From Bacteroidota bacterium (GTDB lineage Bacteria; Bacteroidota; Bacteroidia; Bacteroidales; Lentimicrobiaceae): a stretch of 6,649 bases of DNA. The DNA lies in the NCBI GenBank assembly GCA_023428585.1, contig JAEYXG010000022.1, positions 1-6,649 on the forward strand, read 5' to 3'. Positions 6,397 to 6,649 of the stretch are shown piece by piece. How positions within the stretch are numbered: position 1 is the first letter of the stretch; the number at the start of each line of letters is the position of its first letter. Below the pieces are notes generated by a model, which had not been told where the DNA came from, did no database searches, and saw only the letters and a list, made by a program, of their open reading frames with translations. The translations under genes were made by a program, and so were the position numbers.

Positions 6397-6649
6397 TTAT
6401 TTTTCTACAATCTCAATGGCTATAAGCCTGTCGTATCTGCTACCCTGCTCCCTATTGTATACCAGGATTGCATAGTTGTTTCCGGTTTCGGAATGACTGC
6501 CCTCGGCCTGTGACAGGTCAATATGCGGAGTCTTATCGTCAACAAAAGCATACATATAGTTATAATATCCCTGCTTGAGCAAAATGCGGGCTTCATAACC
6601 CTGACGGGCGTAGTTGTAGTTCATTCTTCCCTTTTCAGGTGTAATTGAC
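6397..6649 (-). CDS. Type IX secretion system plug protein, C-terminal fragment (5' end outside window)
   Basis: The reverse strand is open from the window edge to a TAA at 6397-6399, giving the last 83 residues of a longer protein. The internal ATG at 6624 is not the start: codons before it (SITPEKGR) continue the domain. The sequence matches from memory the C-terminal beta-sandwich of the family formerly called DUF5103, now named T9SS plug protein: GRMNYN, YEARILLKQGYYNYMY, then EGSHSETGNNYAILVYNRE, then the closing RYDRLIAIE. In the T9SS, the plug protein binds the periplasmic side of the giant SprA translocon and closes it when no substrate is engaged. It ends 78 bases upstream of dnaX on the same strand; no terminator hairpin is visible between them, but dnaX has its own -7 box. 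The family call is fairly sure; the exact role in this organism is inferred. Confidence 0.78.
   Translation of the reverse strand, partial: SITPEKGRMNYNYARQGYEARILLKQGYYNYMYAFVDDKTPHIDLSQAEGSHSETGNNYAILVYNREQGSRYDRLIAIEIVEK

Overview
The window looks like ordinary chromosome from a member of the Bacteroidota, probably a gliding or environmental lineage that carries a type IX secretion system (T9SS) rather than a gut Bacteroides. This is inferred from four things. The protein flavours are Bacteroidota-like (CoA-binding protein, long family I pyrophosphatase, ClpB). The last gene matches the C-terminal part of the T9SS plug protein family. The secreted protein at the left edge has a signal peptide ending in a typical 'FAQ' cleavage site. 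Start codons mostly lack Shine-Dalgarno sequences, and exact TAnnTTTG -7 boxes lie upstream of two genes.

Layout, left to right. (1) The left edge holds the first 118 codons of a minus-strand secreted protein with a cohesin-like beta-sandwich domain; the rest lies outside the window. (2) 479-853, minus: small CoA-binding (YccU-like) Rossmann protein. (3) 950-1621, minus: family I inorganic pyrophosphatase. (4) 1622-1797: divergent control region between the pyrophosphatase gene and clpB. It has a -7 box for the former and a cluster of TGTCA pentamers in 8-bp-spaced pairs. (5) 1798-4389, plus: complete clpB disaggregase. (6) 4390-4434: short convergent gap that is almost entirely one inverted repeat, a likely bidirectional terminator. 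(7) 4435-6318, minus: complete dnaX (DNA polymerase III gamma/tau), with an A6 run where a -1 slip would give a gamma-like short form. (8) 6397-6649, minus: 3' end of a T9SS plug-like gene, whose start lies beyond the right edge.

The genes are housekeeping functions (pyrophosphate removal, protein disaggregation, clamp loading) flanked by two cell-envelope or secretion genes. They do not form one pathway. No gap exceeds 300 bases. I see no tRNA, rRNA, CRISPR array, insertion sequence or phage gene, and no new multi-gene system. The points most worth checking are the dnaX slip site, the TGTCA repeats before clpB, and the cohesin-like secreted protein.
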